A DNA stretch of 41,545 bases, taken from NCBI RefSeq assembly GCF_905212195.1, contig NZ_CAJMDQ010000010.1:1-41545 (forward strand), given 5' to 3'. Position 1 is the stretch's first letter. Each line of letters begins with the position of its first letter. Positions 8,560 through 16,744 of this stretch are shown piece after piece. Source of the stretch: an uncultured Anaerotignum sp. Its GTDB lineage: Bacteria > Bacillota > Clostridia > Lachnospirales > Anaerotignaceae. The position numbers and the translations under genes were made by a program. The notes below the pieces were generated by a model that ran no database searches, was not told the DNA's origin, and saw nothing but the letters and a program-made list of their open reading frames with translations.

Positions 8560-9177
8560 TCACAGGTTACAAAATGCTTTCAGTATCTTCAGTCCCACTT
8601 CTCCGCTTTTTTCTGGATGGAACTGACAGCCATATACATTGCCCCTTGCCACTGCCGCTGTCAGTTCTGCGCCATATTCTGCCGTCGCTGTCACGAAATC
8701 CGCGCAGTCAACCGCTGCAAAGGAATGCACGAAGTACACACAGTCATTTTCTGCCAAATCCGCAAAAATGGGGGATTTTTCTTTCTCTTTCGGGAAATGC
8801 AGTCCATTCCAGCCGATGTGAGGTACTTTCAGCCCCTCGCCGATCATAGGCGCAATGGGTCGCACCACGCCGGGAATAAGCCCCAGCCCTGCATATTCGC
8901 CGTATTCATAGCTTTTTTCAAAAAGCAGCTGCATCCCCAGACAAATGCCCAGTAAAGGCTTGCCTGCCGCCGCTTCTTTCAGCACCACTTCCGCCATGCC
9001 GCTTTGCTGCAGTTTTTCCGCCGCATCCCCGAAAGCGCCAACCCCCGGCAGGATGATGTGGTCGCATTTCTGCAATACAGCAGGGTCATTTGTCACCACT
9101 GCTTCTTCTCCGATATATGCCAATGAGCTTTTCAGGGAAAAGAGATTCCCTACGCCATAATCAATGATTCCTACCAT
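8560..9177 (-). CDS. hisH: Imidazole glycerol phosphate synthase glutaminase subunit
   Basis: Class I glutamine amidotransferase that feeds ammonia to HisF; 205 aa. The nucleophile elbow GICLGMQLLF places the catalytic Cys near residue 79. The His-Glu pair is in GCQFHPEKSG near residue 187. The N-terminal IIDYGVGNLFS and the LPGVGAFGDA oxyanion loop are standard. The start ATG shares one base with the hisB stop (TAATG), so translation is likely coupled. Confidence 0.96.
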   Translation of the reverse strand: MVGIIDYGVGNLFSLKSSLAYIGEEAVVTNDPAVLQKCDHIILPGVGAFGDAAEKLQQSGMAEVVLKEAAAGKPLLGICLGMQLLFEKSYEYGEYAGLGLIPGVVRPIAPMIGEGLKVPHIGWNGLHFPKEKEKSPIFADLAENDCVYFVHSFAAVDCADFVTATAEYGAELTAAVARGNVYGCQFHPEKSGEVGLKILKAFCNL

Positions 9178-9764
9178 TACAGCACCCCTTTTGTTGACGG
9201 GATTTCATCCCGATATTTTTCGTCAATGGAAACTGCCTGTGCCAGCGTTCTGGCAAGGGCTTTGAATGTACCTTCGATGATATGATGGCTGTTTCTGCCG
9301 GAAAGCTGTTTCACATGGAGCGTCATGTTTGCCTTCCGCACAAAAGCAATGAGGAATTCCTCTGTCAGTTCTGTGTCGAAGGTGCCCACTTTTTCTGTGG
9401 GGATTTCCAGCCCATATTCCAGATGGGCACGACCGGAAAGATCCACGGCACACAAAATCAATGTTTCATCCATAGGCAGGATGATATGTCCATAGCGGCG
9501 GATGCCTGCGCCATTGCCCAAGGCTTCCGCAAAAGCCATGCCCAGACAAATGCCGATATCCTCCACGGAATGATGGTCGTCCACATCCACATCCCCATGA
9601 CAGGTCACGTCCAAATCAAAACGACCGTGTCTGGCAAAGAGGGTCAGCATGTGATTGAGAAAACCACAGCCTGTATCTATGTTGCTTTTGCCTGTACCAT
9701 CCAGATTCAGGGCAAGGGAAATGTCTGTTTCCGCTGTTTTCCGTTCGATTTCACTTGTTCTCAT
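9177..9764 (-). CDS. hisB: Imidazoleglycerol-phosphate dehydratase
   Basis: Manganese enzyme of histidine step 6; 195 aa, dehydratase domain only, without the N-terminal phosphatase domain of enterobacterial HisB. The duplicated metal-binding motifs are visible as HHSVED (near residue 65) and HHIIEGTFKALAR (near residue 164), with DLSGRAHLEY between them. The start overlaps hisC by four bases and the end overlaps hisH by one. The missing phosphatase activity is supplied by the PHP gene at the operon end. Confidence 0.96.
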   Translation of the reverse strand: MRTSEIERKTAETDISLALNLDGTGKSNIDTGCGFLNHMLTLFARHGRFDLDVTCHGDVDVDDHHSVEDIGICLGMAFAEALGNGAGIRRYGHIILPMDETLILCAVDLSGRAHLEYGLEIPTEKVGTFDTELTEEFLIAFVRKANMTLHVKQLSGRNSHHIIEGTFKALARTLAQAVSIDEKYRDEIPSTKGVL

Positions 9765-10834
9765 GCCTTTCCTCCTTCCGCCAGCAGTTCTTTTGTTTTT
9801 TCCAGTAAAATATCCATCTGTTCATCGGTGCCGATGGTGATGCGCACAAAGTCTTTGATTTTTTCTTTGCCGAAATACCGCACCAGCACACCTTTTTTCT
9901 TCAGACCCGCATACAAATCCGCACCACTGACGGCGTCAGACTTAGTGAAAATAAAGTTTGCCACAGAATTCAGCACCGTAAAGCCCAGTTTTCTCAGTTC
10001 CGCAGTGGTTCTTTCTCTGGTTGCAGCGATTTTCCTGCAGTTTTCCATATAATAATCATTGCTGTCCACAGCCGCTTCCCCTGCCGCCAATGTGATACGG
10101 TTGATGTTATAGGGGTTTGTGGAGTATTTGATTTTATTCAAGTCCTCAATGATACCTTTGGAGGCAATGGCAAAGCCCAATCTTGCCCCAGCCATGGAAC
10201 GGGATTTGGAAAAGGTCTGCACCACCAGCAAGTTATCGTATTTGTGAATCAAATCCACACAGCTGGTACCGCCGAAATCAATATATGCCTCATCAATGAC
10301 AACCACGTAATCTGGATTGGACCGGATGATTTTTTCGATGTCATTTTGAGGCAATTCCAGCCCCGTAGGCGCGTTTGGATTGGCAATGACTACCATTGCC
10401 TCATTTTTACAGTAATCCGCCGCAGAGATGGTAAAATCCGCCTGTAAAGGCACCTGTTTTGCCTGCACCTCATAAAGGTCAGCATAGACAGGATAAAAAC
10501 CATAACTAATTTCCGGGAACATAGCTCCGTGGGTTTCGTCACAGAATGCCATAAAGGCAAAATTCAAAATATCATCAGAGCCATTGGAAAGGAAAATATT
10601 CTCCGCTGTGACCCCGTAAAGGTCAGCCAGCTTCTGACGCAGGACTTTCCCCTCCGGGTCTGGATAAAGCTGTAATTTTCCGATTTCTTCTCCGCTGATC
10701 CTTGCGAACACTTCCGGTGAAGGAGGGTATGGAGATTCATTTGTATTCAGTTTTACATACTGCATGTCCTGAGGCTGTTCCCCGGGAGTATATGCTTCCA
10801 GTCCCGCAAAACGGGCACTTAAAAATCTGCTCAT
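9761..10834 (-). CDS. hisC: Histidinol-phosphate aminotransferase
   Basis: PLP-dependent class I/II aminotransferase acting on imidazole-acetol phosphate, step 7; 357 aa. Features are KLNTNESPYPPSPEV at the N-terminus, SNGSDDIL for cofactor phosphate binding, NPNAPTGL, the VVIDEAYIDF Asp that contacts the PLP ring nitrogen, and the Schiff-base lysine in TFSKSRSMAGARLG. It begins four bases inside the end of hisD. Nothing suggests specialisation for another substrate, though such enzymes can also act on aromatic amino acids. Confidence 0.95.
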   Translation of the reverse strand: MSRFLSARFAGLEAYTPGEQPQDMQYVKLNTNESPYPPSPEVFARISGEEIGKLQLYPDPEGKVLRQKLADLYGVTAENIFLSNGSDDILNFAFMAFCDETHGAMFPEISYGFYPVYADLYEVQAKQVPLQADFTISAADYCKNEAMVVIANPNAPTGLELPQNDIEKIIRSNPDYVVVIDEAYIDFGGTSCVDLIHKYDNLLVVQTFSKSRSMAGARLGFAIASKGIIEDLNKIKYSTNPYNINRITLAAGEAAVDSNDYYMENCRKIAATRERTTAELRKLGFTVLNSVANFIFTKSDAVSGADLYAGLKKKGVLVRYFGKEKIKDFVRITIGTDEQMDILLEKTKELLAEGGKA

Positions 10835-12114
10835 AACGTTCCTCCTTTTTCCAGACGTACCGAAACGGATTTACCGTGTGCCTGCAAGCCTTCTTCTTCC
10901 GCAAAGCGCACGATTTTTTCTCCCACCTGTTCCAGTGCCTGCTGGGTATAGTATGTAAAAGAAGATTTCTTGATGAAATCATCTACAGACAAGGGGGAAG
11001 AAAAACGGGCTGTACCGCTGGTAGGCAAGGTATGGTTTGGCCCTGCGAAATAATCCCCCAATGCTTCCGGCGCATGTTTTCCAAGGAAAATGGAACCGGC
11101 ATGGCGAATCTGCGCCAGATAGGCAAACGGATTGTCCACACAGACTTCCAGATGTTCAGGAGCGATTTCATTGGAAATTTCCACCGCCTGTGTTATGGAT
11201 TCCGCCAAAATGATTTTACTGCAATGATCAATGGATTCTCTGGCAATTTCCGCCCGAGGGAGCAACGGAATCTGCCGTTCCAGTTCCGCAGAAACATCAT
11301 CAGCCAGTCGTTTGCTGTCCGTTACCAGCACAGCACTTGCCATTTTGTCATGTTCCGCCTGAGAAAGCATATCTGCCGCTACTACTTCCGCATCACAGGT
11401 ATCATCTGCCAGAATCAAAATTTCACTGGGGCCTGCAATCATATCAATGGAAACCCGGCCAAAAACCTGTTTTTTGGCTTCTGCCACAAAAGCATTGCCG
11501 GGGCCTACAATCTTATCCACACAAGGCACACTTTCTGTGCCATACGCCAATGCACCAATAGCCTGTGCGCCGCCGATTTTGAAGATACGGTCTACGCCAG
11601 CGATTTCTGCCGCCGCCAGAATAACAGGATTGATTTTGCCGCCTTTTGCTGGAGTGGTCATGATGATTTCCCCTACTCCTGCGATTTTCGCCGGAATGGT
11701 ATCCATCAAAACCGTAGAGGGATAACATGCTGTACCACCGGGCACATAGACACCTGCTCTATCCACAGGGATGATTTTCTGCCCCAGTACCACACCGTCT
11801 TTTTCTGAGATGACAAAGTCAGTCCGTTTCTGTTTTTCATGGAAAGCGCGGATATTTGCTGCCGCTTCTTCCAAAATGGCAATGAGTTCCGGGTCTACTG
11901 CCGCCATGGCCGCCGCCCGTTCTTCCGCTGTCACTTCCAGCACATCCAGCTTTGCACCGTCAAAACGTTCGCTGTAACGCCGCAGGGCTTCGTCGCCGTT
12001 TTTCCGCACGTCTGCCAAAATTTCTGCTACGGCGTCGGCCACGTCTGTTTTTTCTTCTGTTCTATGAAAAATATCATCTATGGAAATATCTGCATAACGA
12101 TACTGTTTAATCAT
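10831..12114 (-). CDS. hisD: Histidinol dehydrogenase
   Basis: Zinc- and NAD-dependent four-electron oxidation of histidinol to histidine, the last two steps; 427 aa. Seen are the VPGGTACYPSTVLM loop, KIVGPGNAFVAEAK, the IDMIAGPSEILILAD signature and C-terminal SSFTYYTQQAL. The chosen start is the ATG at 12112-12114 (MIKQYRYA), six bases after GAGGTG; the GTG at 12121-12123 is in frame but is part of that binding site. The order hisG-hisD-hisC is common in Firmicutes his operons. Confidence 0.95.
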   Translation of the reverse strand: MIKQYRYADISIDDIFHRTEEKTDVADAVAEILADVRKNGDEALRRYSERFDGAKLDVLEVTAEERAAAMAAVDPELIAILEEAAANIRAFHEKQKRTDFVISEKDGVVLGQKIIPVDRAGVYVPGGTACYPSTVLMDTIPAKIAGVGEIIMTTPAKGGKINPVILAAAEIAGVDRIFKIGGAQAIGALAYGTESVPCVDKIVGPGNAFVAEAKKQVFGRVSIDMIAGPSEILILADDTCDAEVVAADMLSQAEHDKMASAVLVTDSKRLADDVSAELERQIPLLPRAEIARESIDHCSKIILAESITQAVEISNEIAPEHLEVCVDNPFAYLAQIRHAGSIFLGKHAPEALGDYFAGPNHTLPTSGTARFSSPLSVDDFIKKSSFTYYTQQALEQVGEKIVRFAEEEGLQAHGKSVSVRLEKGGTL

Positions 12115-12124
12115 TGGTATCACC

Positions 12125-12763
12125 TCATTTTGCTTCTTGTCGAAGCTCTTTTATTTTTTCACACATCTCCTGCACCCGTTCATAATTGAACTGGTAGCTG
12201 GATTTATTGGCAATGAGCCTTGCGCTGATGGGCACAATGTCCTCCAGCGGCTCCAGATTGTTTTCTTTCAGCGTGGTGCCTGTTTCCACAATATCCACGA
12301 TGACATCGGACATATGAAGGATGGGTGCAATTTCAATAGAGCCATGGAGTTTAATAATTTCGATTTCCATACTCTGTCTACGGAAATATTCCCTTGCGAT
12401 ATTGGGAAATTTCGTTGCCACGCGAAGTGTCTTATCTGTGGTAAGTCTTGTGCCTTTGATGCCTGCCACTGCCATGCGGCATTTTCCGATGCCTAAATCC
12501 AGCAATTCATAGACATCAGACCCCTGTTCCAGCAAAATATCTTTGCCTACAATGCCCACATCTGCGGCGCCCCGTTCCACATAAACGGCAACGTCAGAAG
12601 GCTTTACCCAAAAATACCGCACACGGTTTTCCTCATTTTCAAAAATCAGTTTTCGGTTCTGTTCCCGAATGGAGGGGCAGCCAAAGCCAATGCCTTCCAA
12701 AATATCATAGGCTTTTTCCCCCAATCTGCCTTTTGGCAACGCGATATTCAAATACTCAGCCAA
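12125..12763 (-). CDS. hisG: ATP phosphoribosyltransferase catalytic subunit, short form
   Basis: First committed step of histidine synthesis. The sequence begins NIALPKGRLGEKAYDIL and contains the PRPP-binding IVDIVETGTTLKENNLEPLE. It lacks the C-terminal regulatory domain of long HisG and therefore depends on HisZ, which lies directly upstream. The start is uncertain. A TTG at 12761-12763 (giving MAEYLNIALPKG, 212 aa) has GGGTGGAAG in front and matches the family's usual N-terminal length. A GTG at 12782-12784 would add seven residues but has no binding site. The gene overlaps the end of hisZ by eight bases. Confidence 0.93.
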   Translation of the reverse strand: MAEYLNIALPKGRLGEKAYDILEGIGFGCPSIREQNRKLIFENEENRVRYFWVKPSDVAVYVERGAADVGIVGKDILLEQGSDVYELLDLGIGKCRMAVAGIKGTRLTTDKTLRVATKFPNIAREYFRRQSMEIEIIKLHGSIEIAPILHMSDVIVDIVETGTTLKENNLEPLEDIVPISARLIANKSSYQFNYERVQEMCEKIKELRQEAK

Positions 12764-13874
12764 TGACTTCCACCCCGCTTTCACTCAACCGGCAAAGCTG
12801 CTTGTATTTCAGTCTGCCGTCATCCTGTTTCTGTACCGCCACAGAAAGTCCCATGCTCTGAAGCATCTGCACTGCCCGCAGTTTTCCAATGGTATCTGTA
12901 TTTTCATCGCATAAAAGCAATGCATCCACATCGTAAGACTTTTCTTCTTCGCCATAGCGTTCCAGCATATCCATATAAACAGCAAATCCCAGCGCGTCAG
13001 CATTTTTGCCGCATTTATGCACCAGATTGTCATATCTGCCGCCGGAAAGCACCCCTGTAGGGATACCATCCACAAATCCCTGGAAGATAATGCCGTTGTA
13101 ATAATCCATATCATTGACAATGGAAAAATCCAGATGGATACCATGATCATACACACAGGCTTTCAAATTGGCATAAAGCCGTTCCAGTTCCCCAATGGCC
13201 TGTTCTGCTTTTTCATTGCCGCACAATGCTTTTGCTTTGGGCAGAATTTCCGCCAGACTGCCATGGAGGGATGCCAATGTCTGCAAACGACTGGTAAGTT
13301 CTTCAGAAACTCCGTTTTCCTTACAAATCTGTGCAATGCCATGGGCATTTTTTTCACCGATGCAGACCAGAATTTTCTCCTGCTGGGAAGGCGGAAGTGC
13401 TGTTTCTTCCAATAATCCCTGCACAAAGCCCATATGAGAAAGATTCAGCACACAACGGCTGGAAATGCTGTCCAGACTTTTCTTTGCCAGAAGCACCACT
13501 TCGCTGACAGCATAATCGTCCACTTCGCCGATGTATTCCAGTCCCACCTGCATAATTTCTTTATATTCACCGTCGTCCTTTCTGGCACGGTATACATTTT
13601 CGTTGTAATATACACGTTCCGGGCAGTCATAACTGCCTTTGGTATGCTTAACAATGGATAATGTCACATCAGGTTTCAACGCCAGCAAATGACCTTGCAG
13701 TCCCTGAAAAGTGATAATATTTTTCGTTGTCAAAAAACTTCTGTTTTCTGCATAAAAATCATATTCTTCAAACTTGCTCATTTTGAATTTACGATAACCG
13801 TACTGTTCAAAGAGCGCCCGCAGACGAAATACTGTCTGTTCTTCTTTTTTCAATAATCCATCCCAATCGGTCAT
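12756..13874 (-). CDS. hisZ: ATP phosphoribosyltransferase regulatory subunit
   Basis: A catalytically inactive paralogue of histidyl-tRNA synthetase that combines with short HisG and confers histidine feedback; 372 aa. The class II synthetase core is visible (RLRALFEQYGYRKFKMSKFEEYDFY, then LKPDVTLSIVKHTKG for motif 2, and YYNGIIFQGFVDGIPTGVLSGGRYDNL for the motif 3 region). The ATG at 13872-13874 has GGGAGGTG seven bases upstream. It is the first gene of the his operon, behind a promoter covered by a palindrome. Confidence 0.94.
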   Translation of the reverse strand: MTDWDGLLKKEEQTVFRLRALFEQYGYRKFKMSKFEEYDFYAENRSFLTTKNIITFQGLQGHLLALKPDVTLSIVKHTKGSYDCPERVYYNENVYRARKDDGEYKEIMQVGLEYIGEVDDYAVSEVVLLAKKSLDSISSRCVLNLSHMGFVQGLLEETALPPSQQEKILVCIGEKNAHGIAQICKENGVSEELTSRLQTLASLHGSLAEILPKAKALCGNEKAEQAIGELERLYANLKACVYDHGIHLDFSIVNDMDYYNGIIFQGFVDGIPTGVLSGGRYDNLVHKCGKNADALGFAVYMDMLERYGEEEKSYDVDALLLCDENTDTIGKLRAVQMLQSMGLSVAVQKQDDGRLKYKQLCRLSESGVEVIG

Positions 13875-13984
13875 AAGGCACCTCCCACATGCTTTTCTTC
13901 ATATTAAGCCAGTTTAGCACTTTAGTCAAGTAGATTATTAAAGTTTGGTATGTATATACAAATTGCTAAGTTTTTATTCAGATA

Positions 13985-14014
13985 TTTATACAAATTGTAT
14001 AAAATTGCGTACAA
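13985..14014 (-). promoter_or_regulatory. his operon promoter with palindromic operator
   Basis: On the minus strand, TTGTAC (14014-14009), an 18-base spacer and TATAAA (13990-13985) face hisZ about 110 bases away. A perfect 9+1+9 palindrome TTTATACAAATTGTATAAA at 13985-14003 covers the -10 element and part of the spacer. Its core TATACAAATTG is repeated at 13955-13965, 32 bp away. This looks like a repressor operator pair. A TrpR-family histidine repressor of the HisR/YerC type is one candidate, by analogy only. The leader is too short, and lacks the features, for a T-box. Confidence 0.55.
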
Positions 14015-14030
14015 TTAATTTCAGACAATA

Positions 14031-14071
14031 AAAAAACCGGAATCCAACAAATCCGTTGGTTCCGGTTTTTT
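14031..14071 (-). terminator. Terminator of the sigma/anti-sigma operon
   Basis: An inverted repeat with one bulged T: AAAAAACCGGAA and CCAAC pair with GTTGG and TTCCGGTTTTTT. It sits 10 bases past the anti-sigma stop and ends in T on the minus strand. It separates that operon from the his promoter. Confidence 0.85.
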
Positions 14072-14080
14072 CTGCTTTTA

Positions 14081-15178
14081 TTATTTTTTTGTTTCCACAC
14101 AAACAACTTTTACATCAATCTTTGTTTCCGCTGTGCTTTCTGCGACTTCTGTTTCAGGCAGAGTACCGATTTCGGATAATTCATCCAAAAATGTCTGTTT
14201 CTGATTTTCTTTCATGGTCACTGTGATAGAAGATTCTGTTGCTTCTTTTTCTGTCAATTCCATTTCTGTGATGATGGTACGAATGCCATCCATAGCTTCC
14301 TGCACATCATTTACCTGCAAGGAAACCTGTTCCGGCATCTGCATATCACTTGCACGCACAACGACCGGCTGACTGGATTCTGCTGCTCCAGCGCCTGCTG
14401 CGTCGTCTGACATGGTATTCATAGAATATGCTCCCACCAAAGGCTGCTCTGCTGCCTCTGCCTGTGGCTGATTTGCTGCGGATTCTGGCACAGCGGCTTC
14501 TTCCTGCACACTCTGTACAGGTGCTTTCTGTTCGCTGTCTGCCGGTTTTGTCGTTTCTGTTGTGGTTGTTGTTTTTGGTGTCGTCGTAGAGATTTTCGGC
14601 TGAACTGTTGTCTGTTTGGGTTCTGCGGATACAGTGCCTGTAGTTTCATCCACTACTGTATCCTGCAATGTCTCTGTTGTTTCATCAGCCGTACTGTTGT
14701 CTGCTGTGATTGTTTCTTCTGTTCCGTACCCGGATGCCTCCGGTGTATTTTTTGCCTCCTGAATGATGGCTTCCTGCGGTGCCCGCAGCTGCTGAATGCC
14801 CTGGATTCCGCCTGCCGCTGCCACCAGCACCACTGCTGCGGCAACCAGACCGAAATTCTTCCAGTTTTTCCGACGTTTCTGAGGGAACGGTACCACCTTA
14901 CCTATTTCCTGTTTTTCTGTCTGATCTATAGAAGCATCTGAAACTTTCGCCAAGTTTTCTTTTGCGATTTTTCCCATTAATTCTTCATGATAGCCTTCCG
15001 GCAAAGCAGCTTCGGGAAGGGTATGCAGGCTTTCCAGCATTTGTTTGACCATTTTTGCTTCGGCTGCACATTCCGGGCAGCTTTCCAGATGTTTTTCCAG
15101 TTCTGCCGCTTCTTCCGCAGTCAGTGTGCCGTCGTAATAATCCCAGAATTTCTCCTGATACTGGCTACATTTCATCAT
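14081..15178 (-). CDS. Membrane anti-sigma factor with zinc-finger domain
   Basis: A 365-aa protein whose N-terminus is a zf-HC2 anti-sigma domain: His30, Cys34 and Cys37 in KHLESCPEC. One transmembrane helix lies near residues 109-125 (GLVAAAVVLVAAAGG). A long low-complexity linker rich in Thr, Gln and Pro (about 145-240) follows. The C-terminal domain outside the membrane (about 270-365) has alternating hydrophobic strands, resembling sensor domains of other clostridial anti-sigma factors. Its start overlaps the sigma-factor stop by four bases (ATGA); an ATG one codon later is equally possible. The likely role is to hold the cognate sigma factor inactive until an envelope signal arrives. 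Confidence 0.85.
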   Translation of the reverse strand: MMKCSQYQEKFWDYYDGTLTAEEAAELEKHLESCPECAAEAKMVKQMLESLHTLPEAALPEGYHEELMGKIAKENLAKVSDASIDQTEKQEIGKVVPFPQKRRKNWKNFGLVAAAVVLVAAAGGIQGIQQLRAPQEAIIQEAKNTPEASGYGTEETITADNSTADETTETLQDTVVDETTGTVSAEPKQTTVQPKISTTTPKTTTTTETTKPADSEQKAPVQSVQEEAAVPESAANQPQAEAAEQPLVGAYSMNTMSDDAAGAGAAESSQPVVVRASDMQMPEQVSLQVNDVQEAMDGIRTIITEMELTEKEATESSITVTMKENQKQTFLDELSEIGTLPETEVAESTAETKIDVKVVCVETKK

Positions 15179-15810
15179 GTCCTTCCCTCCTTTCTGCTCT
15201 TTTGACGTAAGTCATTTGATTTTCGTTCCCTAATTTTTAAAATTTCTTCCTTTAATTGTATTCTGGCTCGAGAAATGCGTGATTTTACGGTTCCTAAAGC
15301 CGTATCTGTCATTTCTGCAATTTCTTCATAGGAAAAGCCGCGGATGTCCCGCAGCACAACGGCTGTTTTATGTTCCGGCGACAAAGTCTCCAGCGCCCGA
15401 AGGACTTCACTCTGCCCTTCCTTACGCATCAGGCTTTCCTCCGGTGTTTCTCCTGTATCAGCAAACTGTTTTTGATAGCTGCCTTCCGTATCCTCGATTT
15501 CCGCTTCCAAGGAATAGGTTTGTTTTCCTTTTCGGCGACGCATTTCATCAATGCATGTATTGACAGCAATGCGGTAAATCCAGGTGGAAAAAGCGGATTT
15601 TTCATCGAATTTTGACAGATTGCGATAAACCTTCAAAAAAACTTCCTGGGAAAGATCTTTCACATCTTCACCAGGGCCCATCATACGAAGCACGATGTTA
15701 AAAACGATTTTTTCATGCTGCAAAAGCAACTGTTCAAATGCCTGCATATCCCCATTTTTCGCGCGGGATACCAATGCGTTGCTTTCTACGGCATCGTTCT
15801 TTTTCTCCAC
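15175..15810 (-). CDS. ECF-type RNA polymerase sigma factor
   Basis: A 211-aa extracytoplasmic-function sigma factor. Region 2 (about 25-95) shows AFEQLLLQHEKIVFNIVLRMMG, DLSQEVFLKVYRNL and FSTWIYRIAVNTCIDEMRRRK. Region 4 (about 145-200) shows LSPEHKTAVVLRDIRGFSYEEIAEM and GTVKSRISRARIQL. The start is a GTG at 15808-15810 with GGGGTGAG just upstream; an ATG there is out of frame. The anti-sigma gene overlaps its end. It is SigW/SigE-like, but its regulon cannot be read from this window. Confidence 0.93.
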   Translation of the reverse strand: MEKKNDAVESNALVSRAKNGDMQAFEQLLLQHEKIVFNIVLRMMGPGEDVKDLSQEVFLKVYRNLSKFDEKSAFSTWIYRIAVNTCIDEMRRRKGKQTYSLEAEIEDTEGSYQKQFADTGETPEESLMRKEGQSEVLRALETLSPEHKTAVVLRDIRGFSYEEIAEMTDTALGTVKSRISRARIQLKEEILKIRERKSNDLRQKSRKEGRT

Positions 15811-15857
15811 ATACTCACCCCAATTCGTGGTTGTTACCTCAAAAATATTCTTTCTCC

Positions 15858-15886
15858 ATTGTACCGTGAAAATTCTTTTTTGAAAA
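15858..15886 (-). promoter_or_regulatory. Candidate promoter of the ECF sigma operon
   Basis: On the minus strand TTTTCA, a 17-base spacer and TACAAT (15863-15858) lie about 50 bases before the sigma start. The -35 is weak. An ECF-type promoter (AAC in the -35) was not evident, so autoregulation is not shown. Confidence 0.35.
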
Positions 15887-15930
15887 GAAAAAAACTCGCC
15901 AAAACATTGCAGACAACGTTTTAACGAGTT
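15887..15930 (-). terminator. Terminator of the tRNA-Pro gene
   Basis: A 17-bp stem (15893-15909 with 15914-15930, including three G-T pairs) with loop CAGA on the plus strand, followed on the minus strand by at least six T. It lies about nine bases past the tRNA 3' end. Confidence 0.85.
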
Positions 15931-15938
15931 TCAAAAAG

Positions 15939-16012
15939 TCGAGGCGACAAGATTTGAACTTGCGACCTCTACATCCCTAATGTAGCGCTCTACCAAGCTG
16001 AGCCACGCCTCG
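15939..16012 (-). tRNA. tRNA-Pro (anticodon AGG)
   Basis: A complete 74-base cloverleaf on the minus strand. The acceptor stem is CGAGGCG/CGCCTCG, with C1-G72 and A73 as in bacterial proline tRNAs. The D arm is GCTC..GAGC, the anticodon stem CTACA/TGTAG with loop TTAGGGA, and the T arm GCAAG-TTCAAAT-CTTGT. Loop positions 34-36 read AGG, decoding CCU. CCA is not encoded. A at position 34 is uncommon in bacteria outside tRNA-Arg(ACG). Two further bases on each side (GT/AC) would extend the acceptor stem in the precursor. Confidence 0.95.
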
Positions 16013-16024
16013 ACGACCTTTTCT

Positions 16025-16052
16025 ATCTTACTACATTTTTTACATATGTCAA
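16025..16052 (-). promoter_or_regulatory. tRNA-Pro promoter
   Basis: TTGACA (16052-16047), a 16-base spacer and TAAGAT (16030-16025) on the minus strand, about 13 bases before the tRNA 5' end. Confidence 0.7.
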
Positions 16053-16081
16053 CATCTTTTTGCAATTTTTTTGAAAAAAGT

Positions 16082-16107
16082 TGGGACAGACCAGAAAGCC
16101 TGTCCCA
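16082..16107 (-). terminator. Terminator of ridA
   Basis: TGGGACAG (16082-16089) pairs with CTGTCCCA (16100-16107). On the minus strand the stem is followed by AACTTTTTT. Confidence 0.85.
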
Positions 16108-16136
16108 CTTTCACTTGCAAAAATCAGATGCAACAA

Positions 16137-16517
16137 TTATTTCTTTGTTACAGCCAGAATTTCTACTTCACACAGAACGTTCTTAGGCAGTGTTTTTACT
16201 GCTACGCAAGAACGAGCGGGTTTGCCTGTGAAGTATTTAGCGTATACTTCGTTGAATGTAGCGAAGTCGCCCATGTCAGCCAGGAAGCATGTTGTTTTAA
16301 CAACGTCTGTGTATGTCAGACCGTTTACTTCCAGAATAGCGCCGATGTTTTTCATAACCTGTTCTGTCTGGTCAACGATGCCTTCTGCTACAACATCGCC
16401 TACTTCAGGGTTGATGGGAACCTGACCGGAAGCGAACAGGAAACCATTTACTTCGATAGCCTGAGAGTAAGGGCCGATAGCTGCGGGTGCTTTGTCTGTG
16501 CTTGTTACTTTAAACAT
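16137..16517 (-). CDS. ridA: RidA family enamine/imine deaminase
   Basis: Hydrolyses reactive enamine and imine intermediates released by PLP enzymes, such as 2-aminoacrylate; 126 aa, typical for the family. GPYSQAIEVNGFLFASGQVP (about residues 15-34) and the C-terminal RSCVAVKTLPKNVLCEVE are family signatures. Arg102, the carboxylate-binding residue, is present. The frame is open 32 codons upstream, but the ATG at 16515-16517 has GGAGGTT eight bases away and begins the conserved domain. It is a single-gene unit with its own promoter and terminator. Confidence 0.95.
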   Translation of the reverse strand: MFKVTSTDKAPAAIGPYSQAIEVNGFLFASGQVPINPEVGDVVAEGIVDQTEQVMKNIGAILEVNGLTYTDVVKTTCFLADMGDFATFNEVYAKYFTGKPARSCVAVKTLPKNVLCEVEILAVTKK

Positions 16518-16560
16518 GTTGATAACCTCCATATTTTTGCATAGTATTTTATTTACTTTT

Positions 16561-16589
16561 ATTTTAGTCCAAAGACAATATACAGTCAA
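16561..16589 (-). promoter_or_regulatory. ridA promoter
   Basis: TTGACT (16589-16584), a 17-base spacer and TAAAAT (16566-16561) on the minus strand, 44 bases before the ridA start. Confidence 0.75.
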
Positions 16590-16744
16590 TGTATTTCGTA
16601 TCAGATACAGCATTTTTTACTTTTTGTATGAAATTCTGCAAATTTTTATTCCCTTTTTGTCTGGTTTCGGTTAAAATAGAAATGTTATGGATACAAAAAG
16701 CAACAACTTTTCAATATAGATTTTGGACAGAAAGGAAAATGAAC

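Noticed and set aside
13875..14030. T-box or histidine-responsive riboswitch before hisZ
   Set aside because: The leader from the predicted start is only about 100 bases, with no T-box sequence, no specifier loop and no terminator hairpin before hisZ.
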